This document shows positions 6,448 to 14,381 of a stretch of 64,000 nucleotides of DNA, in pieces. Position 1 is the first letter of the stretch, and the number at the start of each line of letters is the position of its first letter. This DNA is from Deltaproteobacteria bacterium IMCC39524. GTDB taxonomy: Bacteria; Desulfobacterota; Desulfuromonadia; Desulfuromonadales; BM103. The position numbers and the translations under genes were made by a program. The DNA is taken from assembly GCA_029667085.1 (NCBI GenBank), contig JARUHJ010000002.1, forward strand, positions 1-64,000, read 5' to 3'. The notes under the pieces were generated by a model, which did no database searches, was not told the DNA's origin, and saw nothing but the letters and a program-made list of their open reading frames with translations.

Positions 6448-8772
6448 ATGGCGAGAATGGTAATAAACCTCAAATATCAATTGTCAGTTAACCAAACTAA
6501 GCTGGCACAGTTGTGTCTGTTGGTTGTTATGGTTCTGACTTGTCTTGCCTCCACAGCGGAGGCGCGGATATCCGGTGAAGTTGCATTGCTTTACACAGAC
6601 TACTCTGCCAAAGAGGATGGCGAAAAGGTAAGTGACTTTTCCTCTTTTTCCCAAAATTACTCTCTCTACTATAGCAAGTCTGGTTTTGTCGGCGATCAGA
6701 GGTTGGGTAAGTATAATTTCGGACTGGGCTATCAATGGGCGTCTACGTCCGCGACTCTTGATACAAGCCACGGAACTGAGGATTTCGATCTCGAAAACTC
6801 CGATGGCAAGTTTCTTTTCAACGGCGATATAACCATCGCCCCTGGAGCTTTGCCGTTCCGTTTTCACGCCTTCAGCTATGATAACCAGGCTCCAATATCT
6901 AATTACGCTCGGACTCGAGGTGTTTTGGACCGAACCCTGATCACCGGCACGCGAACTCGTGAAGAGGTGGTCTCCGGATTTACTTTGATGGCAGGTATTC
7001 GCAACGGTTCATATCTAGGCAAATATCGTAAGCTCCTTAGCAGCTTGCCCCGCGCTTATGTCGACTACAGCCAGACTTTTATCCGCGACCTTGACACTCT
7101 CAACAAAGTTCATAGCCTGGAGCGTGACTTGGCTTTTGTCTCCTTGAATAAGAAAGACAATTGGTTCCATTTTCGCGCATCTGACTATAAAGATTACCTC
7201 GATAGCAGGAATAATACGTATACAAAAACGATTCTCATTGGCACTATCAATCAGAATCTTGCCCGCCAGTGGATTAATATGACCAACTGGATCAAACTTT
7301 CTGTCGATGCCAGTTATACGGAAGAAGAGAGCGAAGAGACTCTTGAAACAGCATATGACCCTAAGGTCTTTTCTTTAAATCTCTATAGTCAGGCCGATTA
7401 TGGGAAAAATCACGTTTCCGTATTTAATAACTACAGTCGATTGAGGGATTCAGACAAATTTGAAAGACGTTATGAAATACCTGTTTTCGCCCGGGGTGTG
7501 ATTGATCATAAGCGGTCCTGGAGTCTTCAGCTCCGCAGGTATGCTGATCAGGAAGACTGGTACAACACAAATTTTGTTGGTGTGGATGAAGAAGGTGAAT
7601 ACCTCGCAGCACGCTTCAATAATCAGAGGAGCACTTACACTTTCGCATCGACGCTGGAGCTGGAGAGGAGCAAGCAAATTCCTACAGAAGCGTTTGCTGC
7701 TCGACTTCGCCAGGAGATCAGCCAAACAAGGTCTTATGGTGTCGCGAACCCTTGGTTGTTGGGTTATACTGCGGTCTTTGTCCATACTGATGGTGACTAC
7801 GAGGCTACTGGTGGCACGGGAGATATCTTTGAGCATGAGCTCTATGGATCCTCCCAGTGGGCCTTATCACCACGCAACACTTTAGAGCTCAGGCAGAACT
7901 TCCGCCACGCAACCGCAAACGGTTCCGGCTACTCGACAATTTATATCTCACCCAAGGGGTATGATGTTACCTTCGATAACGTGGGACCAATCGCTTCTGA
8001 GGAGGCCCTTTACGCTTCAGAGACGACCCTTAGCCTTGAATCACTTTGGGGGGCAAAGCTGAAAAACCGACTGGTATTATCGAACCAGGTTTATTATGGC
8101 GGGGCTGAAGATAAAAGAGATTCCTCTCTGGTGGATTTCCTGACCTACCGATCCCGTAATTGGCGGCTTGAGATGATGAATGGGGTTTATGTGGGTGATG
8201 ATCCTCCTGATATAACGGTGAGTCAATCGAGCTCAGCCAGGTCTTTCTCAAACTCAACAGCTGGAGGTCTGGATACTCGTGATGTGAATTATATTCTGGG
8301 CCACAGTACAAAAGTGGAATATTTCAGCAGTCGGAATTTCAAGAGCAAGGCGAACTTTAAATTCGCCCTGAAGGACACAGATAACGGTAAGGTTTACCAA
8401 GGATCATTCTTTGAAGAGAGTGAATATTCCTTGTTCTCAAGGACTGGTCGTAGAAGGGCCTTGGGAAGGCTATACCAGCAATTCGAGTACGAAAAGTATT
8501 CCAGCGATTTCAATACTGCGAGCTATCTCAAATTGTTGCTTGGAGCCACTTATTATCCCATGTCATATTTCGAGCTCGGCGGAGATATTTATTATGAAAC
8601 ATACGACCAGCTAGGGATTGATCAAATAGCATTAAGCGTTTTGGCCAGACTTACTTTTTCCAGATTGACGTGTGAAACTCGTTACTCTTATGCCCTTGGT
8701 AAGTTGGACGATGGTAACTATGATAAACGAACAGAACATTTGTTTGAGGCAAAGGTCATAAAAACCTTTTGA
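6448..8772 (+). CDS. Outer-membrane beta-barrel protein, candidate porin of an electron conduit
   Basis: Large predicted outer-membrane protein, about 774 residues. Start is uncertain: ATG 6448 or 6457 (6412 also possible), all downstream of the sigma-54 start site. A hydrophobic export signal (LAQLCLLVVMVLTCLASTAEA) is followed by a mature part rich in alternating aromatic/polar strands, such as GEVALLYTDYS, YSLYYSKS, YNFGLGYQWAS, LRLYSQADYG-like and EMMNGVYVGDD stretches, and it ends in a terminal Phe (AKVIKTF), the usual barrel-assembly signal. There is no CXXCH. This is the pattern of the porin subunits that sheath cytochromes in porin-cytochrome complexes. With the multiheme genes upstream it could be the outer-membrane channel of this locus; that link is inference. 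Confidence 0.78.
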   Translation: MARMVINLKYQLSVNQTKLAQLCLLVVMVLTCLASTAEARISGEVALLYTDYSAKEDGEKVSDFSSFSQNYSLYYSKSGFVGDQRLGKYNFGLGYQWASTSATLDTSHGTEDFDLENSDGKFLFNGDITIAPGALPFRFHAFSYDNQAPISNYARTRGVLDRTLITGTRTREEVVSGFTLMAGIRNGSYLGKYRKLLSSLPRAYVDYSQTFIRDLDTLNKVHSLERDLAFVSLNKKDNWFHFRASDYKDYLDSRNNTYTKTILIGTINQNLARQWINMTNWIKLSVDASYTEEESEETLETAYDPKVFSLNLYSQADYGKNHVSVFNNYSRLRDSDKFERRYEIPVFARGVIDHKRSWSLQLRRYADQEDWYNTNFVGVDEEGEYLAARFNNQRSTYTFASTLELERSKQIPTEAFAARLRQEISQTRSYGVANPWLLGYTAVFVHTDGDYEATGGTGDIFEHELYGSSQWALSPRNTLELRQNFRHATANGSGYSTIYISPKGYDVTFDNVGPIASEEALYASETTLSLESLWGAKLKNRLVLSNQVYYGGAEDKRDSSLVDFLTYRSRNWRLEMMNGVYVGDDPPDITVSQSSSARSFSNSTAGGLDTRDVNYILGHSTKVEYFSSRNFKSKANFKFALKDTDNGKVYQGSFFEESEYSLFSRTGRRRALGRLYQQFEYEKYSSDFNTASYLKLLLGATYYPMSYFELGGDIYYETYDQLGIDQIALSVLARLTFSRLTCETRYSYALGKLDDGNYDKRTEHLFEAKVIKTF

Positions 8773-8878
8773 ATCGCGCCTCCAAGTTGTGCCCCTTCAA
8801 TTATTCTTTTTGATCGCTTCCCTGGTAGAAATCGCTTAACATCGGTACCTAACATCTCTTTATCGAAAGAAGCTTGAT

Positions 8879-9835
8879 ATGAATAACCTTCAGATTAAGA
8901 TTTCCGTGGTGGTTCCGATTTTTAATGAAAAAGAGAATCTGCGTGTCCTGGTCGATGAGGTGCGGGCGGCTCTGGTCGAAACCGGCCTGAGCTATGAACT
9001 GCTCCTGGTTGATGACGGCAGCACCGATTGCTCCCCCGCTCTGCTCGAAGAATTAGCCTCTGAATCAAAATCCACAAAAGTGATCCTTCTCCGGCGTAAC
9101 TTTGGCCAGACGGCTGCGATGGCTGCAGGCTTTGACCACGCCCAGGGAGAGGTGATTGTTCCCATGGACGGCGATCTGCAGAATGATCCCCGGGATATCC
9201 CCCGTCTCCTGAAAAAACTGGATGAAGGCTACGATGTTGTCTCCGGTTGGCGCAAAGACCGCAAAGATAATTTCTTCTTCCGAAAAATCCCCTCGATTCT
9301 TGCCAATGCACTGATTTCACGTATGACCGATGTGTCACTTCGCGATTATGGCTGCAGCCTCAAGGCTTATCGGCGAGAGGTTTTGTCCGGAATTAACCTC
9401 TACGGTGAGTTGCACCGTTTTGTGCCTGCCCTGGCCAGCCAGTTTGGTGCCAAGGTCGCAGAAATAACCGTGAACCACAGGCCGCGTGTGGCCGGGGCCA
9501 GCAAGTACGGTATCGATCGAACCTTGCGGGTCGTTCTGGATCTGGTCACCGTTAAATTCCTGCTTAAATATTCGACCCGCCCTATGCAGCTGTTTGGCCG
9601 TTGGGGAGTATGGACTTTCCTGCTGGGTGGAGTGAGCGGCTTGACGACCCTTTATATGAAGATGTTTGAAGGTTTGTCTATGAACCGTAACCCCTTAATG
9701 GTTCTCACTGCCTTCCTGCTCTTCAGTGGTGTTCAATTCCTGGTGTTGGGGCTGGTTGCTGAACTGGTGACCCGAACCTATCACGAGGCACAAAATAAGC
9801 CTGTCTATGTTGTCCGCGATAAACTGAACTTCTGA
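8879..9835 (+). CDS. GT2 polyprenol-phosphate glycosyltransferase (DPM1/GtrB/ArnC type)
   Basis: A 318-residue membrane-bound family 2 glycosyltransferase. The catalytic domain occupies ~1-230: VVVPIFNEKEN at the nucleotide site, LLVDDGSTD (first Asp motif), and VPMDGDLQNDP (the DxD-like metal site). Two C-terminal membrane helices (~240-262, 278-302) match the GtrB/ArnC class that transfers a sugar from a nucleotide to undecaprenyl phosphate on the cytoplasmic side. Such lipid-linked sugars feed GT-C transferases, of which this island has seven. GAAAGAAG lies upstream of the ATG. It opens the glycoconjugate island, 106 bases after the barrel gene. Confidence 0.88.
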   Translation: MNNLQIKISVVVPIFNEKENLRVLVDEVRAALVETGLSYELLLVDDGSTDCSPALLEELASESKSTKVILLRRNFGQTAAMAAGFDHAQGEVIVPMDGDLQNDPRDIPRLLKKLDEGYDVVSGWRKDRKDNFFFRKIPSILANALISRMTDVSLRDYGCSLKAYRREVLSGINLYGELHRFVPALASQFGAKVAEITVNHRPRVAGASKYGIDRTLRVVLDLVTVKFLLKYSTRPMQLFGRWGVWTFLLGGVSGLTTLYMKMFEGLSMNRNPLMVLTAFLLFSGVQFLVLGLVAELVTRTYHEAQNKPVYVVRDKLNF

Positions 9836-9915
9836 GCTTGTTTGACCTTGACTGCGCTGCATTGATGGTGTTTGCCAAGTATTCATTGAGCGTGTATCAT
9901 TCTCCTGACATTTAT

Positions 9916-9951
9916 TGAGTTGGCTATAAAACATCAATAAACTCATTTTTT
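9916..9951 (+). terminator. Weak terminator-like hairpin
   Basis: TGAGTT / AACTCA arms around a long AT-rich loop, followed by six T. The stem is only 6 bp, so termination after the GT2 gene would be partial at best. Confidence 0.3.
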
Positions 9952-10007
9952 CCCAGCGCTAAAATATAAACAACACTACACTCTCTCACCCCTGACTTAG
10001 CGAGTCG

Positions 10008-11171
10008 ATGCGCATACTTTTTCTCAATTATGAATTTCCGCCGATCGGAGGCGGAGGTGCCAACGCCAACGCCTATCTATTCCAGCAGTATGCGAACAAC
10101 CCGGACTTTGTTGTTGATTGTGTCACCAGCACTCTTGACAAGCAGGACCAGGTTGAGAGCTTTGCGGAGAATATCACTTTGCATCGGCTTGCGGTGGGTA
10201 AGCGGGAACTGCATTTCTGGACACAGCGTGAGGTTTTATCATGGTTGCGGCAGGCGCATCGAAAAGTTCGAGAGCTTGTCAGCCAACATGATTATGATGT
10301 CTGCCATGCTTTTTTCGGTTTTCCATCCGGGTTAGTCGCCTGGTGGTACAGAGCTCAGGTCCCCTACGTACTGTCCTTGCGTGGCTCTGATGTCCCTGGT
10401 TTTAATCCCCGTTTTGCGTTCCAGTATGTTTTTCTGAAACCGCTTTTTCGCCATATCTGGCAGCAGGCCTCCTCGGTTATCGCTAATAGCCAGGGACTTA
10501 AAGTTTTGGCCAACAAGTTCATGCCGAAGCTTTCCATCGGAGTCATTCCGAATGGCATTGATACTCAGCAGTTTAAGCCGGCGACCGCTGGCACGAGGGT
10601 GCCGCAACGGATTTTGTGTGTCTCCCGCCTGGTCGAACGCAAGGGCGTCCAGCATTTGATCGGGGCGATGCCTGCGATTGTCGCCAGCTTCCCAGATGTC
10701 AGTCTTCAGGTCGTGGGCGAGGGGAACTTGTTGGACGAACTGGCTGCACAGTGTGTTGCACTGGGAGTGCATGAGCATGTTGATTTTTTGGGCTATGTTC
10801 CCCACGAGCAACTGCCTGAGTTTTACCAAAAGGCCGAGCTCTTTGTGCAACCGTCATTTTATGAAGGGATGAGCAATACCGTGCTCGAAGCTATGGCTTG
10901 CGGTTTGCCGGTTATCGCATCCGGTGAGGGAGGGCGCGAAGAGCTGCTCCGGGACAACGCATTGCTGGCACCCTACGGCGACCCCACTGCTTTGGCAGAA
11001 GGGGTCACTGCCCTTTTGTTGAATCCAGAAAAGCTGACAGACATGGGACAAGTCTCACGCGAGATTGCCCAATACTACTCCTGGGCTGCCGTGGCCAAAA
11101 GTTATCTCAATGTTTACCATGATTTGCTCGACTCCAGCCACGCGCCACGCGCCGCGCGCCACGGATTATAG
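10008..11171 (+). CDS. GT4-family glycosyltransferase
   Basis: A 387-residue GT-B fold glycosyltransferase. The N-terminal half starts NYEFPPIGGGGANAN, the glycine-rich acceptor-side loop of GT4 enzymes. The C-terminal Rossmann half has ILCVSRLVERKGVQHLI, the GEG loop, HVDFLGYV, and the donor-binding E-x7-E region (PSFYEGMSNTVLEAMACGLPVIAS). It most likely extends a glycan from a nucleotide sugar in the cytoplasm; sugar identity cannot be read. The last ~12 codons (around 11140-11163) consist of a CACGCGC-type GC-rich repeat that encodes an odd HAPRAARHG tail, perhaps a repeat inserted at the gene end. The stop is 2 bases from the asparagine synthase ATG. Confidence 0.88.
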   Translation: MRILFLNYEFPPIGGGGANANAYLFQQYANNPDFVVDCVTSTLDKQDQVESFAENITLHRLAVGKRELHFWTQREVLSWLRQAHRKVRELVSQHDYDVCHAFFGFPSGLVAWWYRAQVPYVLSLRGSDVPGFNPRFAFQYVFLKPLFRHIWQQASSVIANSQGLKVLANKFMPKLSIGVIPNGIDTQQFKPATAGTRVPQRILCVSRLVERKGVQHLIGAMPAIVASFPDVSLQVVGEGNLLDELAAQCVALGVHEHVDFLGYVPHEQLPEFYQKAELFVQPSFYEGMSNTVLEAMACGLPVIASGEGGREELLRDNALLAPYGDPTALAEGVTALLLNPEKLTDMGQVSREIAQYYSWAAVAKSYLNVYHDLLDSSHAPRAARHGL

Positions 11172-11173
11172 CT

Positions 11174-13003
11174 ATGTGTGGCCTTTGCGGATACCTGGGA
11201 CCAGGCAACGAAGACGTGTTGCAGGCTATGTCAGAGGCTATTGTCCACCGTGGCCCAGATGATTCCGGAATTCACGTCGGTGATGGTTTCGGTTTGGCCC
11301 ATCGTCGCCTGTCGATCATCGACCTGGCTGGTGGCCATCAGCCGATGTTTTCGCCCGAAGGCGATGTGCTGGTCTTTAACGGCGAGATCTACAATTTCCA
11401 GGAAATGCGTGGTGATCTAGAAAAACTCGGCCACCGTTTCTCGACCCATAGTGATACCGAGGTCCTGTTGCGCGCTTATCGACAGTGGGGCGCCGACTGT
11501 CTGCAACGGTTGCGTGGGATGTTCGCTTTTGCCCTGTGGGATAATGTTCGCCGTGAGCTCTTGATCGCCCGGGATAGAGTTGGCATCAAGCCACTCTACT
11601 ATACAGAACACCGGGGGACTTTCTACTTTGCCTCCGAAATCAAGGCACTGCTTGAAATCCCGGATTTCCCGCGTCGTCTCAACCGTGAGGCCCTGCCGCT
11701 ATTCCTGACTTTCCGTTATACGCCGGGTGAACCGACTCTGTTCGATGGAGTTAACAAGCTTCTTCCCGGACACAGCATGACTCTGAAAAAAGGTCAACCT
11801 GCGCAGATCAATCGCTATTGGCAGCTCGAATTCGAGCCGGATGAGGGGCCAAGTGAAACCGCATGGAAAGAACAGTTCTGGGAAACCTTTGAAGAATCGG
11901 TTCGTCTGCGCATGATCAGCGATGTGCCTCTTGGCGCCTACCTCTCGGGTGGTCTTGATTCAAGCTTGATCGTCGCCGGGATGAGTGGCCTGTCTAGCTC
12001 GCCGGTAGAGACCTTCTCGGTTGGCTTTCGCGACCAGAAATTCGACGAATCCCCCTATGCCAAAGAGGTTGCTGCGCAGTTCAACTGCAATCATCATCAA
12101 CTCTCAGCAGAAGAGGAAACGGGCGATCTGCTTGATAAGGTTATTTACCACCTTGATGAACCCTTGGCTGACTTGGCAACACTCCCTACTTATCTCATGG
12201 CACGTGAAACCAAGCCGCATGTAACTGTCGCCTTGTCCGGTGAAGGTGCTGATGAAATTCTTGCCGGTTATCCCAAGTACCGGGCTTTTCTCATGAGCCG
12301 CAAGGCGGCGAATATGTTGCCAACATCTCTTTGCCACGTGGGGGGCCGCATGGCAAACAATATCACTCTGCAACGGGCTTTTGCTTCAATCGGTGAACGG
12401 GATCGAGCCCGGGCCTATCTCAATTTAGCTGCTGTCTATTCAGGTGGCGAGCTCTCTCAATTGCTGAATAACCAGGTGCTTGCAGGAGGCAATGCTGCGG
12501 AGTTGATCGTCAAGTCCTTCTTTTCTCCCGGGTTGGATGGCTTGAGTCAGCTACTCAACCTCGATTTCCATACCTGGCTGCCCGATGACCTGCTGCTCAA
12601 GAACGACAAGATGACCATGGCGCACGGTGTTGAAGCCCGAGTGCCATATCTCGATCACAAGTTGGTGGAGCTCTGCGCCCGGATTCCGTCTCGATATAAA
12701 CTTAAGTGGAATCAGGAGAAGGTCCTGCTGCGCAAGGTCATGCAGGGGCGATTGCCAGAACGGATCCGGACGCGCAAAAAGACAGGATTCACTGTTCCTT
12801 TGGAGCAGTGGATGAAAGGGCCGATGGGCAAACAGGTCAAAGGATTTTTTGAGCCTGAACAAGTTGCTGAACAGGGGCTGTTCCGTCCTGATTTTCTGCA
12901 GGAATTGGCACGCAAACCTTTGAATGACCAATATTACCGGCGGCAATTCTGGAGTGTTGCGGCTTTGGGGCTTTGGCAGCGGCGTTTTGGTGTCTGGTCT
13001 TGA
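11174..13003 (+). CDS. asnB: Asparagine synthase (glutamine-hydrolysing), AsnB type
   Basis: A 609-residue class II amidotransferase. Met is followed by the catalytic Cys2 (MCGLCGYLG), with FNGEIYN and the RGMFAFALWD segment of the Ntn glutaminase domain (~1-200). The synthetase domain holds the ATP pyrophosphatase loop SGGLDSS at ~258-264 and the substrate segment LSGEGADE near 355. Full length for the family. Copies in polysaccharide islands of this group often amidate a sugar acid or precursor rather than free aspartate; both are possible here. It is tightly coupled to the GT4 gene upstream and followed by repeat copy A. Confidence 0.92.
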   Translation: MCGLCGYLGPGNEDVLQAMSEAIVHRGPDDSGIHVGDGFGLAHRRLSIIDLAGGHQPMFSPEGDVLVFNGEIYNFQEMRGDLEKLGHRFSTHSDTEVLLRAYRQWGADCLQRLRGMFAFALWDNVRRELLIARDRVGIKPLYYTEHRGTFYFASEIKALLEIPDFPRRLNREALPLFLTFRYTPGEPTLFDGVNKLLPGHSMTLKKGQPAQINRYWQLEFEPDEGPSETAWKEQFWETFEESVRLRMISDVPLGAYLSGGLDSSLIVAGMSGLSSSPVETFSVGFRDQKFDESPYAKEVAAQFNCNHHQLSAEEETGDLLDKVIYHLDEPLADLATLPTYLMARETKPHVTVALSGEGADEILAGYPKYRAFLMSRKAANMLPTSLCHVGGRMANNITLQRAFASIGERDRARAYLNLAAVYSGGELSQLLNNQVLAGGNAAELIVKSFFSPGLDGLSQLLNLDFHTWLPDDLLLKNDKMTMAHGVEARVPYLDHKLVELCARIPSRYKLKWNQEKVLLRKVMQGRLPERIRTRKKTGFTVPLEQWMKGPMGKQVKGFFEPEQVAEQGLFRPDFLQELARKPLNDQYYRRQFWSVAALGLWQRRFGVWS

Positions 13004-13020
13004 TGGGAAAAAGACAATTT

Positions 13021-13116
13021 GGCCGCGATGAAGGTCTATCAAGATCTATGGTTAAATCCAAACACAAGGTCATGCTCTTTGGCCACATAGATTTTCATAG
13101 ATTCTGATAGCGGCTA
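13021..13116. repeat. MITE-like repeat core, copy A (left of the GxxExxY gene)
   Basis: About 97 bases with imperfect terminal inverted repeats: the left end GCCGCGATGAAGGTCTAT pairs with the reverse complement of the right end (TAGCCGCTATCAGAATCTAT). It is nearly the same as copy B (13554-13649), in the same orientation. The interior aaacacaaggtcatgc is shared only by A and B, defining a subfamily distinct from copies at 21720, 43288 and 51925. Confidence 0.85.
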
Positions 13117-13159
13117 AATATAGATTGTTGCTTTTGTTTTGTGTGCTCAGGAGGGGAAG

Positions 13160-13543
13160 ATGGTTAGAGATAAAGTGTATTATGATGCATTGGCCGAAGT
13201 GATTGTCGGTAGTGCATACAAGGTTGGCGGTACTCTGGGGTGTGGCTTTCTCGAAAAGGTTTACGAGAATTCACTGGCCATAGAACTTGTCGCGTCTGGT
13301 CTGAATGTCGAAACACAGAAACCAATCAAGGTTCGTTATGCAGGCGAGGTCGTTGGCGAGTATTTTGCTGACATGCTTGTTGAGAACGATATCGTCGTCG
13401 AGTTGAAGGCTGTTAGGGCAATTGAGAATATTCACTTTGCGCAATGCCAGAATTATCTGAAGGCCACAGGGAAAAAGCTTGCATTGCTCATCAATTTTGG
13501 CGAAGAGAAGGTCAAGATCAGGCGAGTAGCAAACGGCATTTAA
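13160..13543 (+). CDS. GxxExxY family protein (PD-(D/E)XK_3-like)
   Basis: A 127-residue protein of the GxxExxY family, related to the PD-(D/E)XK nuclease superfamily but without known function. The naming motif is G29-F-L-E32-K-V-Y35. The nuclease-like core is D71 followed by E81-L-K83 at a beta-hairpin, with the later QCQNYL helix typical of the fold. I choose ATG 13160 because CAGGAGGGG lies just upstream; a TTG at 13139 is less likely. The gene stands alone, bracketed by two direct copies of the 97-bp repeat (A 44 bases before, B 11 bases after), so it looks like an inserted cassette within the glycan island. A role in mobilising or acting on the repeat is only a hypothesis. Confidence 0.88.
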   Translation: MVRDKVYYDALAEVIVGSAYKVGGTLGCGFLEKVYENSLAIELVASGLNVETQKPIKVRYAGEVVGEYFADMLVENDIVVELKAVRAIENIHFAQCQNYLKATGKKLALLINFGEEKVKIRRVANGI

Positions 13544-13553
13544 AGACCAGTTT

Positions 13554-13649
13554 GCCGCGATGAAGGTCTATCTAGGTCTATGGTTTACCCCAAACACAAG
13601 GTCATGCTTTTTGCCCTTATAGATTTTCATAGATTTTGATCGCGGCTAA
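13554..13649. repeat. MITE-like repeat core, copy B (right of the GxxExxY gene)
   Basis: Direct repeat of copy A with about a dozen differences and intact GCCGCGAT...ATCGCGGC termini. It begins 11 bases after the stop of the GxxExxY gene and ends before the operator region of the winged-helix gene. Confidence 0.85.
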
Positions 13650-13684
13650 ACAAAGGTTTTTGTTTTAGCTTGATCACAATGGCC

Positions 13685-13699
13685 GTTCAAAAAATGAAC
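13685..13699. promoter_or_regulatory. Operator-like palindrome 1 (GTTCA-N5-TGAAC)
   Basis: Perfect 5-bp arms GTTCA and TGAAC around five A. The same pattern recurs exactly 60 bases downstream, about six helical turns, so one protein dimer pair could bind the same DNA face. Lies upstream of the winged-helix regulator gene. Confidence 0.65.
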
Positions 13700-13744
13700 A
13701 AGAAACATAAATACCCTTGATTTATATGGAGTCTTTGTTGTAGC

Positions 13745-13759
13745 GTTCATAATATGAAC
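13745..13759. promoter_or_regulatory. Operator-like palindrome 2, overlapping the regulator start codon
   Basis: GTTCA-TAATA-TGAAC; the ATG of the regulator (13754-13756) lies within it. A protein bound here would block transcription or translation start, which points to autorepression by the gene product. No clear -35/-10 pair could be fixed between the two sites. Confidence 0.65.
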
Positions 13760-14368
13760 AATAAATCCACCGATCAGGAATCATTCCGTACCCTGCAGTT
13801 GATGACAGAACTCGAAGAGGGTTCGACGGTTTCCCAGCGGGAGCTGGCCGGGCGTCTCGGGGTTGCTGTCGGTCTGGTCAACTCCTATCTGAAGAATTTT
13901 GTTTCCAAAGGCTATGTGCGGGTTAAGAATTACCCGCGCAACCGCTATGCCTACCTGCTTACTCCTAAAGGTTTTGCCGAAAAAAGCCGCCTCGCACTAC
14001 ATCACCTTAACTACTTCACCAATCTCTACACCATCACCCGTCAGGAATATCTGGAGCTGTTCCGGCAACTCAAAGCCGATGGCGTTGTGGAGGTGGTGTT
14101 CTGCGGTGTAGATGAGGTGGCGGAAATCGCCTATATGTCGTTGCAGGAAGCCGGGCTCAAGTTGTCGTCTGTGATCGACGAGAGCTATGAGCGCCGGGAA
14201 CTGTTCGGCCAGCCGATTCGTTCGTTTCCGGAAAACTGGAGTGATATCTCTGGAGAAATCGTCCTGACGACTCTTAAGCGCGGTGCTGACTTAAGGAAAA
14301 AACTACGCGAGCATGGCTGGCAACATGATATCTATGCGCCGCCTGCTTTACTAAATGGTGACATGTGA
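13754..14368 (+). CDS. Winged-helix regulator with C-terminal Rossmann-like sensor domain
   Basis: A 204-residue DNA-binding protein. Residues ~10-75 form a MarR-like winged helix (TVSQRELAGRLGVAVGLVNSYLKNFVSKGYVRV, with the wing YPRNRYAYLLTPKG). Residues ~105-200 look like a small Rossmann unit: VEVVFCGVDEVAEIAYMSLQEAG, then a VIDES strand end and IVLTTLKRGADLRKKL, similar in plan to the N-terminal domain of NeuD/PglD sugar acyltransferases. It may sense a sugar nucleotide or related ligand and control the island. The two GTTCA-N5-TGAAC palindromes at its start suggest self-regulation. It is followed after 13 bases by a methyltransferase gene. Domain call is firm for the N-terminus, moderate for the C-terminus. 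Confidence 0.8.
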   Translation: MNNKSTDQESFRTLQLMTELEEGSTVSQRELAGRLGVAVGLVNSYLKNFVSKGYVRVKNYPRNRYAYLLTPKGFAEKSRLALHHLNYFTNLYTITRQEYLELFRQLKADGVVEVVFCGVDEVAEIAYMSLQEAGLKLSSVIDESYERRELFGQPIRSFPENWSDISGEIVLTTLKRGADLRKKLREHGWQHDIYAPPALLNGDM

Positions 14369-14381
14369 AAGCGAGACATAA

